Source of the DNA: Amorphoplanes digitatis
Lineage (GTDB): Bacteria; Actinomycetota; Actinomycetes; Mycobacteriales; Micromonosporaceae
DNA: 64,000 bases
Direction: 5' to 3'
Assembly: GCF_014205335.1 (NCBI RefSeq)
Contig: NZ_JACHNH010000001.1
Span: 682,001-746,000, forward strand
This document shows positions 59,014 through 64,000 of the stretch, piece by piece (position 1 is the stretch's first letter; each line of letters opens with the position of its first letter). The notes under the pieces were generated by a model, which searched no databases, was not told the DNA's origin, and was given only the letters and a program-made list of their open reading frames with translations. A program made the position numbers and the translations under genes.

Positions 59014-60200
59014 ACCCGCACGCCCTGACCGGTAAGGCCCCACATGTCGACCACCGGTTTGTCGGTGTCCAGGACGGCGTAGTCGGGGTGCGGCGCCGCG
59101 ATCACCAGCAGGTCGGCCCGCTTGAGCACGTCGTCGAGCGGCACGAGCCGGTCGTCGGTGACGTACGGGTCCGTGCACAGCGTCTCGCGCGCCTTGAGCG
59201 TCAGGATCTTCTTCAGCTTGTACGCCAGGCTGTCGCGGGTGTCGTCGCTGCCGCCCTTGAACGCCATGCCGAGGATGCCGACGCTCAGCTCGGCGAGGTC
59301 GAACCGATCCTCCAGCCGCGAGACCAGGTAGAGCGGCAGGCCCTCGTTGATCAGCATCGCGGAGTGGCCGAGCACGAAGTTGTTCCGGTTGAACGCCGCC
59401 AGCTGCATGGTGTCCTTGAGCAGGCACGGCCCGGCCGCGAAGCCCGGCATCGGCAGGTCGTCCGCCCGCGGGTAGTCGTGCACGACGGCCTGCTGGATCC
59501 GCGCGAAGTCGAGCCCGAAGTCGTTGGCCATCATCCAGAACTGGTTGGCCGCAGCGAACTTGAGGTAGCGCCAGGTGTTGGTGAACAGCTTCGCGAGCTC
59601 GGCCTCTTCCGGCTCCAGCCGCACGATCTTCCCGGTCAGGTTGCGGAACAGCGCCTCCGCGCGGTCCAGCGCCTGCGGCGTGCGGGCGGCGATGATCTGC
59701 GGCAGCGTGAACAGCTCGGTCATCGCCCGGCCCTCGGCGATCCGCTCCGGGCAGAACGCCACGTCGACCACGAGGCCCTTGGCGGACAGCAGCTTCTCGG
59801 TCAGCGCGGTCACGCCGGGGTAGACCGTGCTGCGCAGCACGATCAGCTGGCCGTCGCGCAGGTGCTCCACGCACCGCTCGATCGCCCGCGGCACCGCGCC
59901 GAGGTCGGGGTTGAGGTGCGAGTCGACCGGGGTGCCGACGACAACGACCAGCGCGTCGGCGAGCCCGACGGCCGCCGGGTCGGTGGTGGCACGCAGCCGG
60001 CCGGCCGCCAGCGCCTCGGTGAGCGGCTCCTGCGCGCCCTCCTCGGCGAACGGCATGACCCCGGAGTTGACCCGCTCGACCGCGGCCGCATCGATGTCGT
60101 AGAGCACCACCGACTGGCCGCGCGCGGCCAGCGCGATTCCCAGCGGCAGGCCGACCCGGCCACACCCGCCCACCACGCAAACGTCGACCGTGTCGGTCAT
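59010..60200 (-). CDS. UDP-sugar 6-dehydrogenase (WecC/UGDH type)
   Basis: A 396-residue NAD-dependent four-electron dehydrogenase making a UDP-uronic acid. The NAD loop is VVGGCGRVGLPLGIALA, and the catalytic Cys lies in AGPCLLKDTM. ATG 60200 follows GGGG at seven bases; GTG 60215 is an alternative. The subgroup is closer to UDP-ManNAc dehydrogenase than UDP-glucose dehydrogenase (pattern judgement). First gene of the minus-strand polysaccharide operon. Confidence 0.88.
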   Translation of the reverse strand: MTDTVDVCVVGGCGRVGLPLGIALAARGQSVVLYDIDAAAVERVNSGVMPFAEEGAQEPLTEALAAGRLRATTDPAAVGLADALVVVVGTPVDSHLNPDLGAVPRAIERCVEHLRDGQLIVLRSTVYPGVTALTEKLLSAKGLVVDVAFCPERIAEGRAMTELFTLPQIIAARTPQALDRAEALFRNLTGKIVRLEPEEAELAKLFTNTWRYLKFAAANQFWMMANDFGLDFARIQQAVVHDYPRADDLPMPGFAAGPCLLKDTMQLAAFNRNNFVLGHSAMLINEGLPLYLVSRLEDRFDLAELSVGILGMAFKGGSDDTRDSLAYKLKKILTLKARETLCTDPYVTDDRLVPLDDVLKRADLLVIAAPHPDYAVLDTDKPVVDMWGLTGQGVRV

Positions 60201-60317
60201 CGTTTTTCCCCACAATCCCGCCGCGAAGTCAACCCGCCGGACTTCGGCTCGTGCAGGCTACTAGCGAGGAAACCTCGGGTCTACCCACAAGTAGCCCAGG
60301 GGCTAAGCTGCGACATC

Positions 60318-61076
60318 ATGGTCGGCACCCTGTTCAACGAACTGAGCTCGCGGTTCGCCGCGGCGCTGCCGGCGCGCGCCGTTGGCGCCGCAGTGCGCAC
60401 CGCGTACCCGCGCGTCGAGCCTGAATTGGCACGGCTCGCCACATACGCCCCACGCGGCGGCACCGCGGTCGACGTCGGCGCCTGGTACGGGCCCTGGACC
60501 CGCGGACTACGGCGGATCGCCGATCAGGTGGTCTCGTTCGAACCCACGGCCGAGCTCGCCGGCTGTGTGGCGGCCGCATTTCCGGACGTTCGGGTCATAC
60601 AGGCGGTCGCTTCGGACCACAGCGGAACGGCCGAACTTTTCCTGCCGTCCGGTGGACCCGGGGTCGGCACCTCGTCGCTGGAGTACGGCACCGGGTCGTC
60701 GGTCACCGTCGCCCGGATGACCGTCGACGAGCTGGAGCTGCGCGACGTCCGGTTCGTCAAGCTCGACGTCGAGGGCCACGAGATGCCGGCGCTGCGCGGT
60801 GCCGAGCAGACCATCCGCCGGGACCTCCCGATGCTCATGGTCGAGCTGGAGGAGCGGATCCAGCCGGTGCAGCCGGTGCTCGACCTGCTCGCCGGGTGGG
60901 GCTACCGGCCTTACGTCATGCCGGACGACCGGTGGCTGCCGCTGGAGGGCTTCGATCTGATCGGGCACCAGCGCGCCGCGCTCGGCCGGGTGGACCAGAG
61001 CTTCGCGCGGCGGGTGATCCGGCCCAAGCCCCGCTACGTCAACATGGTGCTCTTCCGGCCGGAACTCACCCGGTGA
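60318..61076 (+). CDS. FkbM-family methyltransferase
   Basis: A 252-residue SAM-dependent methyltransferase. Motif I is TAVDVGAWYGPWTRGL (49-64); VSFEPTAE and FVKLDVEGHEMPALRGA (about 145-161) are FkbM hallmarks. TAAGCT lies eight bases before the ATG, so it is near-leaderless. It is divergent from the dehydrogenase and probably methylates a sugar hydroxyl of the glycan. Its stop overlaps the next gene by four bases. Confidence 0.88.
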   Translation: MVGTLFNELSSRFAAALPARAVGAAVRTAYPRVEPELARLATYAPRGGTAVDVGAWYGPWTRGLRRIADQVVSFEPTAELAGCVAAAFPDVRVIQAVASDHSGTAELFLPSGGPGVGTSSLEYGTGSSVTVARMTVDELELRDVRFVKLDVEGHEMPALRGAEQTIRRDLPMLMVELEERIQPVQPVLDLLAGWGYRPYVMPDDRWLPLEGFDLIGHQRAALGRVDQSFARRVIRPKPRYVNMVLFRPELTR

Positions 61077-62920
61077 ACGCCGGCGCCGCGGCCACCGCGC
61101 GTGCCGCCCGGCTCGGTCCGGTCGACGCGGTCGCGGCGGTGCTCATCACGGTGAGCGTGCTCTGGCGTGGCTGGATCTCCGACCGTGGCTTCCTCACCAC
61201 CGACGACTTCCCGATCATCGCCCAGGCCGACGCGTCCGGTCTGACCCTCGGGCACCTGTTCGAGGTCTACAACAACCACCTCATGCCGGCCGGGCGGTTG
61301 ATCACCTTTGTCACGCAGCGGCTGACCGGCTACGAGTACCGGCCGTACCTCGTGCTGATGCTGCTCGGGCAGGTCGCGGTCAGCGTGGCGCTCTACCGGC
61401 TGCTGCGGCTGATGCTGCCGGCCGGCTGGCTGCTGCTCGTGCCTCTGAGCGTGTTCCTCTTCAACCCGATGACCCTCGAGGTCACCGCGTGGTGGGCGGT
61501 CGGCGTCAACATGCTGCCCATGCAGCTCGCGATGGTCCTCGCGGTCGGCGCCCAGATCCGCTACCTGCGCACCGGGGCGCGCCGGCACCTGGTGTGGCTC
61601 GGCCTCGCGGTCGCGTTCGGGCTGCTGTTCTTCGAGAAGGCACTGCTTGTCGTGCCGCTGGTCTTCCTGGTGACGCTCTGCCTGTACGCCCCGGGCGGTC
61701 CGGTGCGCGCGGTGTTCACCACCATCCGGCGCTGGTGGCCGTCCTGGGTGGTGCTGACCGGGGTCACCACCGCCTACCTCGCCGCCTACGTGCTGATGTC
61801 GGCGTCGGGCGCCGCGACGCTGCGCCCGCCGACGTCCGCGGGCGAGGTGGGCACGTTCTTCGGCCAGTACTACGGCGAGACACTCGCGCCGGGGCTGGTC
61901 GGCGGCCCGTGGACCTGGCTGGACGCCGCCGACGGCACGCCGCTCGCCGCGCCGACCCAGCCGGCGCGGTGGGTCTCGTATGGAATCCTCGCGGTGCTGG
62001 TGCTGGTGACGATCTGGGTGCGCAGGTGGGTCGCGGTCCGCGCGTGGACCCTGCTGGTGCTCTTCTCGGCACTGGCCGCCGGTCTGATCGCCGCCACCCG
62101 GCTGGGCTCCGGGCTGAGCGGCGTCGCCGGGCTCGTGCCGCGCTACCTGGCCGACGTGCTGGTGGTCGCGGCGGTGTGCGTCGGGGTCGCCGTGTGCGGA
62201 CTGCGCCGCCTGGACTCCGCCGACGAGCCGGCGACCGCCGCCGCGCCCGTGCCCGCGCGGCGGTACCCGCAGCTGGCCACCGCCATGGCGGTCGGCCTGG
62301 TGCTGCTCATCGCGAGCAGCCTGTACAGCGGCAAGGACTTCGCCTCCGACTGGCAGGTCAAGGCCGGCCGCGACTACCTGAACACCGCGAAGGCCGACCT
62401 GGCCAAGGCCGAGCCGGGCACCGTGTTCATGGACCAGCCCGTGCCGGAGGGCGTGGTGCCCGGGTTCTCCTACCCGTGGAACATGCAGTCGCGGTTCTTC
62501 GGCCCGCTCGCCGAGGGGCCGGTGTTCGTCACCGAGGCCCGCAAGCTGTCGGTGTTCGACGAGGCCGGCCACATCCGGCCCGCCTGGGTCGACGGCGTGA
62601 CCGCCCGCCCCGGCCCGCTGGCCGGCTGCGGCCACCGGGTCACCGCCGGCCGCACCGTCTCGATCCCGCTGACCAAGGCGGTGATCGACTACTGGCAGGT
62701 GGTGCGGATCGGCTACCTCAGCGACCGCGACACCACCGCGACGATCCAGGTCGGCGCCCACCCCGCGGTGCCGTTCGACGTGCACCGCGGCCTCAACGCG
62801 ATGTTTCTGCTCATGCTGGTCGAGGGCGACGAGGTGAAGCTCAGCCTCCGCGACGCGGCGGCGAACCTCTGCACCGACGAGATCGAGATCGGCGCCCTGG
62901 TCCCACAGGCCGCCGGGTAG
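61073..62920 (+). CDS. Large multi-spanning membrane protein of the polysaccharide locus
   Basis: A 615-residue protein starting at GTG 61073, overlapping the FkbM stop. It has about 11 membrane segments in residues 20-460, with an early acidic pair DD in FLTTDDFPIIAQAD resembling the catalytic loop of GT-C glycosyltransferases. A soluble 150-residue C-terminal domain ends the protein. It may be a GT-C polyprenyl-sugar transferase or polymerase. I do not recognise a named family. Confidence 0.7.
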   Translation: MNAGAAATARAARLGPVDAVAAVLITVSVLWRGWISDRGFLTTDDFPIIAQADASGLTLGHLFEVYNNHLMPAGRLITFVTQRLTGYEYRPYLVLMLLGQVAVSVALYRLLRLMLPAGWLLLVPLSVFLFNPMTLEVTAWWAVGVNMLPMQLAMVLAVGAQIRYLRTGARRHLVWLGLAVAFGLLFFEKALLVVPLVFLVTLCLYAPGGPVRAVFTTIRRWWPSWVVLTGVTTAYLAAYVLMSASGAATLRPPTSAGEVGTFFGQYYGETLAPGLVGGPWTWLDAADGTPLAAPTQPARWVSYGILAVLVLVTIWVRRWVAVRAWTLLVLFSALAAGLIAATRLGSGLSGVAGLVPRYLADVLVVAAVCVGVAVCGLRRLDSADEPATAAAPVPARRYPQLATAMAVGLVLLIASSLYSGKDFASDWQVKAGRDYLNTAKADLAKAEPGTVFMDQPVPEGVVPGFSYPWNMQSRFFGPLAEGPVFVTEARKLSVFDEAGHIRPAWVDGVTARPGPLAGCGHRVTAGRTVSIPLTKAVIDYWQVVRIGYLSDRDTTATIQVGAHPAVPFDVHRGLNAMFLLMLVEGDEVKLSLRDAAANLCTDEIEIGALVPQAAG

Positions 62921-62923
62921 CCG

Positions 62924-64000
62924 GTGCGCGCCCGGCTGGTCCCGCACGCCGTCGCCGCCGCGGTCACCGCGGTGGTGCTGGCACCGCTGGCCCTGCCCGG
63001 GTACGCGCTGCGCTACGACATGGTGTTCGTGCCGCGGCAGCCGCTGAGCTGGGAGATGATCGCGCCCGCCGACTCGCTGCCGCGCGCGGTGCCGCTGGAC
63101 GCCCTGGTGTCGCTCGCCAACCTGGCGGTGCCCGGCTGGCTGCTCCAGCGGATCGCGCTGATCGCGGTCGTCTACCTGTCCGCGCTCGGCGCCGCCCGGC
63201 TGGTGCCGACCGGCCGTACCGCCACCCGCGTGGTCGCCGCGCTGGCGTTCGCGTGGACGCCGTTCCTCGCCGAGCGGCTGCTGCTGGGCCAGTGGGCGCT
63301 GCTGCTCGCGTACGCGGCCATGCCCTGGCTGGTGGGTGCGGCGCGCGACCTGCGCGCCGGGCGGCCCGGCGCGCTGCCCCGGCTGACGCTCGCCGCCGCG
63401 CTGGCCGCGGTCACCCCGACCGGCGGCCTGATGGCGCTGGCCGCCGTCGCGGTGCTGCTGCCGCTGAGGTCCCGCGCCACCGCGGCCGCCCTCGCGATCG
63501 TCGCGGCGCTCAACGCGCCGTGGCTGATGGCCGTCGCGACAAGCGCCGCCGGCGGCGGCTCCGACCCGGAGGGCGTCGCCCAGTTCTCCGCCCGGGCGGA
63601 GAACTGGGCCGGCACCTGGGCGGCGCTCGCCGGCACCGGCGGCATCTGGAACGCGCAGACCGTGCCGTCCAGCCGATCCTCACCGCTGGTACCTCTGGTC
63701 ACGCTGGTGCTGCTCGCGGTGGCCGTGGTCGGGCTGCGCGACCTGCGCCGGCGCTGGCCCGGCGGTGCCGACCGGCTCTTCGTCCTCGCCGGCGGCGGGT
63801 TCCTGCTGGCCGTCGCGGGCACCGGGCCGTTCGCGCCCGGCCTGGAGTGGCTGGTGGGCCACGTTCCGGGCGCCGGCCTGCTGCGCGACGGCCAGAAGTT
63901 CCTCATCCCGTACGCGCTCACTGTCGCGCTAGGCTTCGCGCTCGGCGCCGAACTGCTCGCCGACAAGCTGGCCCGCCGGTTCGAGCCCGCGCTCGGCGGC
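62924..64000 (+). CDS. Multi-spanning membrane protein (3′ partial)
   Basis: GTG 62924 starts three bases after the previous stop; the frame is open to the window end (359 codons). About nine hydrophobic segments are visible. It opens with VRARLVPHAVAAAVTAVVLA and has an extracytoplasmic RYDMVFVPRQPLSWEMIAPA loop. The architecture is that of a GT-C-type or YfhO-like envelope glycosyltransferase; the family cannot be settled without the C-terminus. Co-transcribed with the upstream membrane protein. Confidence 0.65.
   Translation, partial: MRARLVPHAVAAAVTAVVLAPLALPGYALRYDMVFVPRQPLSWEMIAPADSLPRAVPLDALVSLANLAVPGWLLQRIALIAVVYLSALGAARLVPTGRTATRVVAALAFAWTPFLAERLLLGQWALLLAYAAMPWLVGAARDLRAGRPGALPRLTLAAALAAVTPTGGLMALAAVAVLLPLRSRATAAALAIVAALNAPWLMAVATSAAGGGSDPEGVAQFSARAENWAGTWAALAGTGGIWNAQTVPSSRSSPLVPLVTLVLLAVAVVGLRDLRRRWPGGADRLFVLAGGGFLLAVAGTGPFAPGLEWLVGHVPGAGLLRDGQKFLIPYALTVALGFALGAELLADKLARRFEPALGG

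Overview
This is a 64 kb window of very GC-rich actinobacterial chromosome. Codon third positions are almost all G or C, and GTG starts, 4-nt ATGA/GTGA overlaps and leaderless promoters (TANNNT six or seven bases before the start codon) are common. Secreted chitinases with PPTT linkers, a SigK/RskA pair, a ClpP, an IniB-N-type protein and a MalK-type orphan ATPase fit a filamentous, soil-living member of the Micromonosporaceae (Actinoplanes-like). That placement is inference from gene content. I see no rRNA, tRNA, CRISPR array, phage or intact insertion sequence.

Layout. 1-2.8 kb: C-terminal part of a membrane-anchored regulatory or sensor protein, a small Cys-rich protein and an IniB-N/Asp-repeat protein. 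2.8-5.5 kb: an orphan sugar-type ABC ATPase and chitinase 1. 5.6-16.1 kb: patatin, acyltransferase, a lipoprotein, pterin dehydratase, a PIN-like/zinc/FHA protein, rocD-ddaH, a membrane protein, clpP, an Nei-type DNA glycosylase and a membrane-anchored polysaccharide deacetylase. 16.2-20 kb: a flavin disulfide reductase overlapping a GCS2-type ligase, then a YidC-like protein whose 3′ end abuts a remnant of a carbohydrate-binding domain. 20.1-22.6 kb: chitinases 2 and 3. 22.7-31.6 kb: DedA, an HTTM-type pair, a GH13 enzyme, FabG-like reductase, a lipoprotein plus glutathionylspermidine-synthase-like enzyme, two small membrane proteins, a Gfo/Idh/MocA oxidoreductase and a basic protein. 31.6-39.3 kb: glutaminase, a pepA-abgT-SLC13 operon and sigK-rskA. 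39.3-50 kb: small regulators (AraC, STAS, HxlR), YnfA, VanZ, hydrolases and a VOC protein with repetitive linkers. 50-55.2 kb: a Ser/Thr kinase and a 1,123-residue GH87-type alpha-1,3-glucanase. 55.3-64 kb: an enoyl-CoA hydratase and a surface-polysaccharide locus (nucleotide-sugar dehydrogenase, GT2, epimerase, flippase, FkbM methyltransferase and two large membrane proteins, the last cut by the window end).

Common themes. Three GH18 chitinases, the GH87 alpha-1,3-glucanase and the deacetylase together form a fungal-cell-wall-degrading set. Chitinases 1 and 2 share an exact 20-bp upstream element, and chitinases 1 and 3 share a chitin-binding-module DNA segment that differs at one base in 164 although their catalytic domains are unrelated in detail. 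Nitrogen and amino-acid salvage (ddaH-rocD, glsA, pepA-abgT-SLC13) is a second theme, and envelope building (56-64 kb) a third. No complete, clearly novel multi-gene defence-type system is apparent. The most unusual items are the shared chitinase module and upstream element, the YidC/CBM remnant junction, the hairpin-rich GH87 leader, and several unfamiliar domain architectures.
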